A stretch of 64,000 bases of DNA. It comes from Phoenix dactylifera (Eukaryota; Streptophyta; Magnoliopsida; Arecales; Arecaceae). Positions within the stretch are counted from its first letter, which is position 1. The number at the start of each line of letters is the position of its first letter. Below the pieces are notes generated by a model, which saw only the letters and a list, made by a program, of their open reading frames with translations, had not been told where the DNA came from and ran no database searches. The stretch is taken from contig NC_052407.1 in NCBI RefSeq assembly GCF_009389715.1, forward strand, positions 9,582,475 through 9,646,474, in the 5' to 3' direction. A program made the position numbers and the translations under genes. Of this stretch, positions 46,819-57,598 are shown piece by piece.

Positions 46819-47409
46819 AGCAAAGCTGCTACCTCTTGTATCAACCATTACAAAATAGCAAACTGAATTTGAAATGAATGTGGCCATGTCTCAAGCTCTC
46901 CCAATTCTAAATGTTTATTCTGATTCAATTTAAACAATATGCCACAATTGCAATTATTTAAATAAAAGAATTGGTATTTCACCTCATTTTGCTGGAATAA
47001 TGTGGCTTAAAAACACAATAAGAGAATTTAAGCAATTCAATAATCTCAACTCTCAAGAACCTCCATCTCACTTTTCTCACTTTCTCTGACTAAAGCCAGC
47101 TAAGAGAGCCAAACAATTTGCATCAAGACAAAGAACAAAAACTCGAATAAGTTTTGTAATTCCACATGCTGTGTATTATATGGTACACTACAAAAATGAA
47201 CATGTTTTTCTTCCATCAACCAAAGGCGGTCTCTAGAATTGAACATATTTAAGTACCTTCCAACAGCTCTTACTTGCCACCAAGACTGTTTTAGTGGATT
47301 AGCATCCATCATTACTAGTCTCCAGTGCATTGTTTTCTGATGTAATTTGCGAGGCCATGGATGTCAATGTGAAGTTGTCACTCAAAAATCTAGCAGCCAT
47401 CTGTGCTGA

Positions 47410-50400
47410 TTAAGATTCACAGGGTACATCCTTTGTCTTGTTACCTCTCGCCAACTTTTGAACAAACAGCTCGCCTGCTCTATAGGAAGACCGAACCTAG
47501 AATTACCAACAAAGGAGTCCAAGTTTCTTAAGCAAAAACAGGAACTTGAAAGAACGAACTGAAACTTGTTTCCATGCAGGTTACAATTGAAGATGAGAAG
47601 ATCAATAGTTTTAAGAGATATAGTGCATTAAGAAATCACAGTGTAGTGAAATTATTGCATTATCCCTTTGGCAGGGTAAAAAGGGTTCACCAAAGATGAT
47701 GGATGACATTGAGACCGAATCATGTCACTCAGAAGGGCAAATAATTTCAGGTGCTAAAAGCATCAAACAACTAGATGGTTACAGATGAACAACTAGTTAA
47801 TGATTTTATTGTTTTGAACAGCTCACTTTAACCTTCAAAAGAGTACATCGAGATGATTACTTGTTCATTAGTTAAAAGAATGAGTCAGAGCATAAATTTT
47901 CTGACAGATATAAGGTACCCAATTTTTCCCTTAAAAAAAAAAAGGAGCAAGCCAACTAATATGAAGTATGAATTGGTTTACCATTGGTCCACTGGCAACA
48001 TAACGGAAACCAACAGATTCCCCATAATCCTTCCAGAAAGCAAACTTCTCAGGAGTCACATATTCTTTGACAGTCAGGTGCAAGGGTGTAGGCTGCAAAA
48101 GCTCTCAGCATTTACAACAGCTAATTAAAGGAACAAAAAACTTGATTGAAATGAACTGCTTGCTTGCTATCTAACCTGCAAATACTGTCCTAAAGTCAGA
48201 ATATCAACACCAATGGCCCTTAAATCAGCCATAGCTTCCTGAACCTCCTCATCTGATTCTCCAAGTCCTAGCATTATAGAGGACTTTGTAATCATCCCTT
48301 CCTTGCAAAGCTTTGCATGCTTCAGAACAGACAAGCTCTGCTCATACCTGCCCCAGAAACAATGACATAGTCAATGCTATTAGAATATCTAATCTACTAT
48401 ATAACACAAATTCTGGAATGGAACATTTGTGAAGCTCCTGTCTCAGCATTGCTCGTGTCATACTCTAGTATATATAAAAGAAAGGATCCATGACAAGAAT
48501 CTGTTCTGATGCATTTGTTGGTTTTTTATTTTAGGTTGGGCGGGGTTGGGGGGGTGGGAAGTAGAACCTCCGGGAAAAGAAACTAAAAATAGAAATTAAA
48601 TCCTGGGAAAAGAACCACCGTAGCTGTCACCAGTGAGTTGACATATGGTGGGCAAAAATCGATCCCAGTAAAATCAAAGTTCCCGGGACACTTTGACCTG
48701 ATCTTCCACTTTAAAGGCAATAGATCCATTCCATTCAATCTTTTACTACAACAATTAGTGCCATGTCTTCAAAATCAGAAGCCTTCTGCATGGTATGTCT
48801 TAAGAAAGATCTGCAGTTTGAATTGCAATTCCGAGAAATAAAGCATGAATTTGTAACATTTACAAGAACTCACGTCATAATCCTTAAAACTAGTCAAGAG
48901 GAAGCTGTTCAAGTCTGCAACCAAGTTCAGCCAGTCCATGTTACTTGATTAAGTGCTTTGCAGAAGATATGATAGTCTTGAAGGATGTTTTGGATGGTTT
49001 TATAGTCCTGTTATTTCCAAAAAGATAGAAAGTAGAGAAATCGAGGGAAAGCCTACATTTTAGGGAATGCAGGTAGACAAAAAGTTTCAGTGCGTCTTCT
49101 TTGAATAACTCAAACTATGAAAGGGATCGAGGCTGACACCAGTTCTTGACTTTGGTAGCAAAACCGTTGCTTGCAAATTTAGTGGACGTTAATCAAGGGA
49201 ACTACTTTTTGAAACGACTACAAGATTGTTTAGACTACTAAGTTAAGAGAACTTTGCCCATGTTTGCATCATTTGCTTAAATTTCTTGTTGGACCCAATG
49301 TAGCTTTCCTGAGGTAGATTAGATGGAGGGAAATCCATAGGTAAGTAGACACATAATGGCGAGCTGCAGGAGTTGACAACAAATTTGACTTTAATTAGTT
49401 TTATGAAGAATGGAAGGGGATATGGCAGAGACAACGGTAAAAAATTTAGATTTCTCAATTATCTATCAAAAGGTTAACCACATGAGAAAAGGATGATTCA
49501 TCCAAGACAATGTATAGACAAGTTAACATCTACATTAGATGAAAAATATTAGATTATTTATAGAAGACTTCAATAAAAATTAGATACTATTTCATAACAA
49601 AGCACTTTGGAAGTTCAACCAAAAAAATAATGATTCCTAATAGTAGAAACATGAGTGCTTCTTACCCTGCTCGAGGATCTCTAACAATTCTCTGCAGGCG
49701 CCTAACAGTTTCGATGTTGTGGGCAAATACGTCTAGCCCAGAATTTACCAAAGTTGACACAGCCTCTAGATCGCCTCGAAAGTCAGAAGTTAAACATTCG
49801 ACCAAAATTTCAGGCTTTAGGTTCTGCACAATAACCAACTAGCATTTCAGTAAAATGAATTGTAGAAAACCCAGATACCTATTGGAACTTCACCTCATCA
49901 TGCATCATCTGTATAGGAGGAATGCATTACGAACCTAGCAGTAACTATGCAAAAAAAATTAAAGTTATTTTTCTTAATTAAGAAAGAGGTACTGAGGTAT
50001 GTTAATGAACCTTAATGGCTTTGACTGTCTTAGCAAAGTGGCCACTTCCACCATCAGGAAGGTCATCACGATCAACACTAGTCAATACAATATATTCCAC
50101 ACTGCCAAAAACACAAAGAGAAAGCAAGTTGTTGAAAATTCTATAAGCAACTGTTTTTTTTTTTTTAATGAAACTTGGTCAGGTACAAATCTGGAAACTG
50201 AAACCTTGTACATCAACTTTTATTGCACCTTATTTTTCAAAAATGTATTAAGGGGGACAGCACTTTAATCAGTTGCTATAAGATGTTCAAACACTCAAGA
50301 GACAACTTAGATTCTTAAGCACCGATTTTACATCAGCAAATTTTAAATTACTGCAAGACTATAATCTCAGCATGAAGAGAAAAGCCTACCCCCAACTTGC

Positions 50401-51766
50401 AATTGCCCTAGCTGTGTTTTCAGGTTCCATAGCATCTGGTGGTGGTGGGTTTCTGCTTGTTTTCACAGCACAAAATCTACATCCACGGGTGCAGGTATCC
50501 CCTAGAAGCATGATAGTTGCAGTTGCAATACCATCCCCTTCTCCTCCTGCTCCTCCTCCTCCATTCCAACACTGCACCCAAAAGAAAGCAAATCATGATG
50601 AGCCAGCTTGTCAAGCATATTATTTCTAACAGATTCCATGTAACTTTAAAAAACACATACACACATGCAAAAGGAGTGCATTCAAGAAAATACATACATG
50701 CTTGATACAAGCATTCTTCTTTATTCCACAACATTGCTACAATTAGACTCTTATAATGAAGGAGGAAAAGGAAAGAAAAACCCACCTGCTCCTTCTAGCC
50801 ATGACAGAAGACCACAAAACTTTACAACATGAAACAAAAAAAAAGCTCATAAAATTAAAGAAGGAAATTTCTAGTGAAGTATTTGAAAATAAACATGAAA
50901 CATTACAATGGCAATAATTTTAATCAACGAAGAACAAACTATGGACCGAGAGCATATCAAAGAACAAGGCATATCTTTCATTTATCCCGTCTACTCAATA
51001 CCTTCACTTCCACTTTGTTTAAGTCACTGAAATTCTAAACTTGCCGTGAATAAGAACTACTCAAGCATCTACAACAATATCTTGAAACAAGTACAAAAGA
51101 AGGGCAAAAAAAAAAAACATAACTGCCCTAAATAAAAACCAAATCAAACATTTTAGCCACCACAGAAAGCTATAGAAGTTACAAAAAGAAGATGAAAACA
51201 TCAATAAAGTACCATTTTTCCTGAATTAGAAAAGGCTTAAAGTCAAAAACATCTATCATATTCACCAAAGTCTAATTAAAGAACAGACATATGTTTACAG
51301 ATAATAAAATAGCAGAAGCTCATAAACCTCCATTCATGACCTAATTCCAAAACTAGCAAACACACAACAAAGAGAGAAAAAAGCGCATTTTGGGGTAGAA
51401 ATCAATGGAAAAAGAACATTTGACCTCTCCAATGTTGGGGCATTGGGCTTCCACGCAAACAGTATTCAGCTTCAACTTGGAGAGAGACTCTTGAAGCTTC
51501 GCAAACTTCTCACCTTGCGGCGCCCTCTGCCGCAACCACTCCGGCTTCCTCACGCTCGGATTCCGTCCCGTGTGCAGTCCCATTCCTCCCGGATACGGGC
51601 CCCCAGGCCCCTTCGAGATCGCCGGGGACTCGAACAAATTCTTCGAAGAATCCACGGCATTAGATCGAACAATAAAGGCAGATCTGGGGGAATTCTGGGA
51701 TCTCGGCTTCGGAGAACAGATTGGAATCGGCGAAACCAAGGGATTGGCGAGCGATTTCTGAAACAT
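47410..51766 (-). CDS. LIP1P: Plastidial lipoyl synthase
   Basis: Radical-SAM lipoyl synthase that inserts two sulfurs into protein-bound octanoate, needed for the plastid pyruvate dehydrogenase E2. Seven minus-strand exons join in frame: 51425-51766, 50390-50571, 50011-50101, 49666-49823, 48176-48347, 47982-48092, 47410-47496 (stop TAA), giving 380 residues. The N-terminus ([20 protein letters not shown], rich in Ser/Pro/Arg without acidic residues for about 37 positions) looks like a chloroplast transit peptide. The auxiliary cluster [12 protein letters not shown] gives Cys104, Cys109 and Cys115, with an intron exactly before Cys115. The radical-SAM motif CTRGCRFC gives Cys141, Cys145 and Cys148; the C-terminal RSSY is at 354-357. 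Other landmarks: [58 protein letters not shown]. Exon 1 uses a weak GTCAAA donor. The transit peptide and motif set favour the plastid over the mitochondrial form, but no close comparison was made. Confidence 0.95.
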
Positions 51767-52734
51767 TATTACTGTTCGAACGATGAGAAATAGAGGATTA
51801 AAACCCTAGAATGGATCGAAGGAGAATAACGAATAGAATGACATGGACGAGGACATCGAGGCTAGAAGGGTTATCAACGATTTGAAGTTGGACTGATTGT
51901 GGGTGGTTTGGCGATTGCGATGAAACCGATGCTGATACGAGTCCTCTCAAACCTAGGTTACTCCGCCTTCACCGTCCCGGTGACGGGCAGCAGCCGAATT
52001 CGGCAAACAAGAACCCCACGATTAGAAGTTTACACGTGTGAAACGGACCGCACGTTTCGTCATGAAGCGCTCTAGGCTTGCCATGCATCCTCATGCGTTC
52101 AAGGTCGGAGGGTTATACGTGAGACCAAAACGACCACCCACCCAAAGTTTGTGCCTTTGTAGCCCAGAGTGAAAGGCTTCAAAGCATTCAGTCCCATGTA
52201 GAAGCACAGAGTAATGCTACTCGAACTAGCACACGCCGAGATTCGTTGTCTCGGTATCGAACTTCGTATCAATACTATATTAGTATAATATCAGTACAAT
52301 AGAAAATTTTTTTGGCATACCAAGCATTGGTACGTCACCTATATTGAATACCGATATCGAATCAGTACTGTACGATATATCCTATACCGTCCGATTCAGA
52401 TCCGTATGGCCTACCATAGTGCATACAAACATCCCTCTTAAGTGGATATTTTGATGGATGTTGTTTAGTTGTGGTCACCACACATGGATGACTGTGATTG
52501 GCAAATATAATTGCACCTTAGATATTGCACATCATTCTCATGTGTTGCCACAAATTAGAATTTAACGTTCTCAACCTAGAGAGAGAAAGCGGAAAGGAGG
52601 AGGAAAGGAGAAGAAGAAGAGTGCAACCTACAATACTTATAAAAGACTTAGAAAAGGAAAATATAGAAAGATGATAATTTTAATTAGAGGAGACTATCTA
52701 AGGACTCTAATATTAGTGTCAAGAAACTTATATA

Positions 52735-53235
52735 TAGGGCTGTAAATGAGTTGGGTCGGGTCGACCCGACTCGTCGACCCGACCCGACCCAACTCGAATT
52801 TTAGGACCCACGGAGCTGGGTTGGATTCTAAATTTGGACCCATTCTATTTTTCAGGTCAAGTCGGGTCCATCCAATTTTGACCCGGATCTGACCCGACAT
52901 ATTTTTTTGGGTCAGTTTTTTTACTATTCTATGGTGGAACTTTGAATATAAAAATACATAGATTCGGACCCGGATCCGACCCGACCCCTTTTTTTGGGGT
53001 CAGTTTCTTACTATTATATAGTGGAACTTTGAATATAAAAATACATAGACTCGGACCCGACTCGGATCTGACCCAAATGACTCGTCTGGTCAAAATTTAT
53101 AGGCATGGACCCAACCCGACCCGATCCGAATTTCAACCAGATCGAATTTAGGTCCAAAATTAGGACCCAAAAAAAAAATCGGGTCGGATCGGGGTCCCTC
53201 AGGACCCGATCTGATCCGACCTATTTGCAGCCCTA
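52735..53235. mobile_element. hAT-like MITE with TAGGGCTG ends
   Basis: A 501-bp element from TAGGGCTGTAAATGAGT to ACCTATTTGCAGCCCTA, flanked by cttatata (52727-52734) and cttacata (53236-53243), 7/8 identical. The interior is dense in GGGTC/GACCC units (GTCGGGTCGACCCGAC near 52752 is palindromic) and contains an 87-bp tandem duplication: TTTGAATATAAAAATACATAG at 52941 and 53028. Confidence 0.75.
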
Positions 53236-53384
53236 CTTACATATGACTTATTGTCATATTTGTTGTTTAGATATACTTGCAACCTATATGAGTTGTAAGT
53301 AAAATGATTTGGCCAGTATTAAAAAAAAAAATACGAGGACATCTCTCTAAGTTTGGATCAGTTACACTTAGGTCAAAAAAGTTT

Positions 53385-53450
53385 AAAAAGCATCAATTAG
53401 CCACTAATTGATACTTTTTTAGTTTCTTTTTTAATAAGAAACTAAAAAAG
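53385..53450. repeat. Two overlapping hairpins
   Basis: Hairpin 1 pairs 53385-53400 (AAAAAGCATCAATTAG) with 53404-53419, 15 of 16 matched, 3-base loop. Hairpin 2 pairs CTTTTTTAGTTTCTT (53414-53428) with AAGAAACTAAAAAAG (53436-53450), 15 of 15, 7-base loop. The arms share 53414-53419, so the two folds exclude each other. Confidence 0.7.
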
Positions 53451-54222
53451 ATTTTAGAGATTGGTAAACATAATATGAATGCCTTCTTGCAAAAAATAGT
53501 AGGCCAAGCCCACACAAGGATAGAGAGGTCATCAAGCAAGACAATTAAAAGCTCTTAAGGAAAATTAGAAAGAAGAGATCACTATATTTATCTACCCAGC
53601 ACTGCTCCCATATCCAATTAGCAGCATGTTTGACCTCCCAACATCCATGTATAATAACTGCTTTTTTTTTTTTTTTTGCTAAAAAAATGGGGGGAGGGGA
53701 GACAATATACTCATACTTTCTCCGACCCATGGTTACTCACGTGTAAGTACGTCACCCCAGCACCAGCATACCAGCAGACCAGAAACGCTCTCACGGAGCG
53801 CGTCCAGGCGGCGCGCGTTTCGAACCTAAACCACACTAGTAGAAACAAAGCTCTGTTTCATCTGTGCTACAACCTTGGTAGTTAATAACTGCTTTTAAAC
53901 TTCTTATGATTACCAGAAAGTCCCAAGCCACTATACTGGATTATCCATGGGATTCCTTCTCTTGCATGGGCCCTTCTTCCAAGTTCAATGCTAAACCCAT
54001 GCCAAATTTATTGCCTTATAATGTTGCAAGCAATCCAATGCCTTAGATCACATCCAAGACAACTTTAAACTCACCAATGCCCCTCTCTCTCTCTCTCTCT
54101 ATCTTCTCAGTCCCAGCACACTCCAATCCATCAGCATAATTGCAACCAAATCCAGAAGCCATACTTCAGTTTCAACCATGAAAAGAAACTGATGGCATCT
54201 TTTCCACAAACCCATTGATCCA

Positions 54223-56268
54223 ATGGAGTCCACCCCACCACCCAGTCTTCCAGACAAGCTTTCCTCCTATCTCAAATGCCGGGCCATCGACCCAAGAGCC
54301 GTCCATGGCCTCTTTCATAAGCTGGGCTGCCTGTGCTCCACTTTCCTCTCCAACAACCTTCTCCATGCATATGTTTCACGATCGATGATCGTCGATGCTC
54401 GCAAGCTGTTCGACGTAATGCCCCAAAGGAATGTTGTCACTTGGTCTATGATGATTTCTGGCTTTGCTCAAATAGGTAATCTCAAGGATGCCATCTTTCT
54501 GCTCAGAGAAATGCTAGGTAGCAGAATTCCGGAGAGCGAGGACGGAGATGGTCTCCTCCCAAACAAATTCACTTTTGGCAGCATTGTCACGGGTTGTGCT
54601 CGTGCTAATGACTTAGGAACAGGGGTCCAAATCCACTGTGACATAATTAAATTCGGAGTCGAGTCTGATACATTTGTGGCAGGTGCACTGATTGACATGT
54701 ATTCCAAGTGCGGGAAGGTCAAAGAATCATGGAACGTCTTTGATCAGACTCCAAATAAGGATGTAGTGTCTTGGACTGCTATGATCACTTCCTTAGCCAA
54801 TTGCGGGCAGCATCAATTATGGGATTATGCATTCAAGCTTTTCAAGGACATGATCTGCAGGGGGATTCAGCCAGTTGGCATGACATTTGCTAGTCTGGTC
54901 AAGACTTTCAATGAACCTATGAAGCTAAGCCAAGCAAAGCAGGCACATGGATGCATGGTGAAGCTTGGGATTGAAGTGGATGATCTTATGGGAAGTGCTC
55001 TGATTGCAATGTATGGGAGGTGTGGGGGAACGGATGAAGTTATTAGACTCTCTGACAGAATAAACCATGATGTGGTTTCACGAACTTCGCTGCTAGTGGC
55101 TTACATGCAGAATGGATTTAATGTAGAGGCAATCAATGTGTTCTGTAAGATGATAGAGGAGAAGTTTATGATGGATGTATTTGTGTTCGCAAGTGTAATT
55201 GGTGCTTGTTCAATGCTGGAGGAATTAGGAATGGGAAAAGAGATCCATTGTCATGCTCTGAGGAAAGGTTTCACATCAGATGTATCAGTTTGCAATGCTT
55301 TAATCACACTATATGGAAGATGTGGTGAAATTAGAAAGGCCCAGAGAGTGTTTCAGTTGATGGGGGATAAGGATATGATCTCTTGGTCAGCAATATTGAC
55401 ATGCCATAGTCAGAATGGTTATGGGGAAGAAGCCCTCCTGTTGTTTAGGCAAATGCTTCAGGAAGGACTGAGCCCACCCATCTTTTGCATCACCAGTGCC
55501 ATACGGGCATGTTCTACAACAGTGAGCCTTTCGGTGGGTCAGCAGATACACTCAAGGATTGTGAAAATGGAGATTGTTGACAACCTCTCTGTGGAGAATT
55601 CTCTTATAACAATGTATGCCAAGTGTGGAAGAATTGAAGTGGCAAAAAGAGTTTTCAACTCCATGACAAATAGAGACATTGTCTCTTGGAATGCCCTAAT
55701 TGCAGGTTATTCACAGCATGGTTATGAGACAGAGGCTCTAGAACTGTTCAACCAAATGCAGAAAGAAGGTGTTCGACCCAATGGCTATACTTTCACTGGA
55801 CTATTAGTCTCTTGCAGTCGAGTGGGCCTAATTGCTGAGGGTTGTAGGTACTTCGAACTTATGAGCTCAGAGTATGGATTGGAACCCATAATGGAGCACT
55901 ATGCCTGTATGGTTGACCTATTCGGCCGTGCTGGTAGGCTTCATGATGCCATGGAGTTCATTGATGCGATGCCCTGGGAGCCAGACCAGTTGGTTTGGGA
56001 AGCCTTGCTTGCATCATGCAAGGTCCATGGAAATGTAGAGCTTGCAAACTTTGCGGCAAAAAAGATATTGCAGATGAGACCAGAAGAGCCTTCCCCTTAC
56101 GTCATATTATCTTGTATTCATGCTTCCATGGGTGTGTGGGATACAAAGGCTCGCTTTCATGCTATGATGAAAGATCAAGGGCTGCAAAAGGAGCCTGGAA
56201 GAAGTTGGATTGAAGCCCAGGAGTATTCAGAAGATATATTTAACATGTTGCAAGTTGGAGGATTTTGA
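54223..56268 (+). CDS. PLS-class pentatricopeptide repeat protein, E type
   Basis: Intronless 681-residue PPR protein. PPR proteins bind organellar RNA, one base per repeat, and E-type PLS proteins usually act in C-to-U editing in mitochondria or chloroplasts. Repeats run from about residue 45 to 580 with typical phrases: NVVTWSMMISGFAQIGNLKD, SDTFVAGALIDMYSKCGKVK, DVVSWTAMITSLANCG, SVCNALITLYGRCGEIRKA, VENSLITMYAKCGRIEVAKR, DIVSWNALIAGYSQHGYETE. The C-terminus (MEHYACMVDLFGRAGRL, VWEALLASCKVHGNVELAN, ending EPGRSWIEAQEYSED) is an E motif; no DYW domain follows. The N-terminus is not a clear transit peptide. The start is the first in-frame ATG after a CT-rich leader. The last 100 bases are duplicated downstream. 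RNA target unknown. Confidence 0.92.
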   Translation: MESTPPPSLPDKLSSYLKCRAIDPRAVHGLFHKLGCLCSTFLSNNLLHAYVSRSMIVDARKLFDVMPQRNVVTWSMMISGFAQIGNLKDAIFLLREMLGSRIPESEDGDGLLPNKFTFGSIVTGCARANDLGTGVQIHCDIIKFGVESDTFVAGALIDMYSKCGKVKESWNVFDQTPNKDVVSWTAMITSLANCGQHQLWDYAFKLFKDMICRGIQPVGMTFASLVKTFNEPMKLSQAKQAHGCMVKLGIEVDDLMGSALIAMYGRCGGTDEVIRLSDRINHDVVSRTSLLVAYMQNGFNVEAINVFCKMIEEKFMMDVFVFASVIGACSMLEELGMGKEIHCHALRKGFTSDVSVCNALITLYGRCGEIRKAQRVFQLMGDKDMISWSAILTCHSQNGYGEEALLLFRQMLQEGLSPPIFCITSAIRACSTTVSLSVGQQIHSRIVKMEIVDNLSVENSLITMYAKCGRIEVAKRVFNSMTNRDIVSWNALIAGYSQHGYETEALELFNQMQKEGVRPNGYTFTGLLVSCSRVGLIAEGCRYFELMSSEYGLEPIMEHYACMVDLFGRAGRLHDAMEFIDAMPWEPDQLVWEALLASCKVHGNVELANFAAKKILQMRPEEPSPYVILSCIHASMGVWDTKARFHAMMKDQGLQKEPGRSWIEAQEYSEDIFNMLQVGGF

Positions 56269-56520
56269 TGAATAAAGAAACATTTAGGTATATACACCAA
56301 AGAGAAGATCACATTGCACAGGGACAGACAGCAAAACCATTATGACATTTACTGGGGCAAAGAGTTAACTAAGAAGTTGGGTTGAAGCCCAGGAGTGTTC
56401 AGAAGATGTATTTGATATGTTGCAAGCTGGAGGAATTTGATGAAAAAAGAAACATTTAGGTATAGACACCAAAGAGAAGATCACATTGAATGGGGACAGA
56501 GAGCAAAACCATTATGACAT
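56201..56520 (+). repeat. 172-bp tandem duplication of the PPR 3' end
   Basis: The last coding segment of the PPR gene and its 3' flank (GAAGTTGGATTGAAGCCCAG at 56201 through GCAAAACCATTATGACAT) is repeated from 56373 (GAAGTTGGGTTGAAGCCC) with about 90 percent identity by eye, including the stop region (GGAGGATTTTGATGAATAAA against GGAGGAATTTGATGAAAAAA). The second copy lies in the 3' flank and is not translated. Confidence 0.8.
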
Positions 56521-57598
56521 TGAACAGGAACAAGAAGTTTGTGTTCTCCATTCTCCGACAAAGGGAAATGTGCCACTGGCAGTTGCCTCACTCGCACTAG
56601 AAGATGATCATAGATCACAATCATGCAGATGATCTTGTGCGGTGCGGTATGCAACTATGCAAGATATTAGGTGATCTTAGGTAGCACAATACTACCAAAC
56701 TGCTGGAGAACTGTTTACAGAGGTGGAGGATTGAGAAACTGAAATCAGTTTCATCATCGAATTAAATGTCTCTATACCAAGACCCTCCTTAACCAGCATC
56801 ATTCAGAATGTAGATTATAAAGAATTACTTTGGAAAAGATTAGCCTGATAATGTTCTGGACATTCTAGCCTTAGGTAAGGAGCTGACGAGAAAAACGGGT
56901 CTCCACGTCTTTTGGTACCCTTTTTATGTCTGAAGAGGCAACAGATTGGTGATAGAAATAACATTGTACAAGGTTACTCTTCCTGTATCGAAAATTTTTG
57001 ATCCCTTGGTCTCAATGCTAGAAAAATGGATTGGTAATGAAATTTCAAGGTAGAGGACTGCTTTCATTGTACTGCAATAATTTATAAAGGTTTCAAATTA
57101 CATGAGTAATTTTTCAAATGATTTCTACTCATATTTTACAAACAGAAACAATGTGCTCCAGAAAATCAATATTATTTATGATTATCTCATGCCACCCCCA
57201 AATTGTTGGGAAAGGCTGGATGAATATGGTTATGGTTATTCTCCGATCTCCCACATGTAGCTCTCATCTCTGATTCTTTGTCTCAAATTTCAACCAGCAG
57301 ATTCTTCTCCTTCAGTGATCAACATAACTGATCGCTGAGGTCTCACTATTAGATGGTGAGTAGACTTGAATATCTTTGAAACAATTTATGCAGCTCTATA
57401 TGCATGTGTGATTCTGGATGGAGCTTGCAGAGGTAACAAGTTCAATGGTGATCATATTGAACCCAACTGCAAAAAAAGTCAGTCACACTGATCTCAGACC
57501 GGTTCATCCCTTTGACTCAATTCATTTAAGAGCATAGCATTCTCGGTGAAGAATAACAAGAAGCATTGATAATATCCTTGTGAATTTAAGCCCAAATG
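56521..57598. other. Convergent intergenic spacer
   Basis: The spacer between two tail-to-tail PPR genes. It should hold both 3' untranslated regions. No gene or transposon end was recognised. Confidence 0.5.

Noticed and set aside
49630-49842. Plus-strand 70-residue frame
   Set aside because: It is the antisense of lipoyl synthase exon 4, whose protein is clearly conserved on the minus strand.
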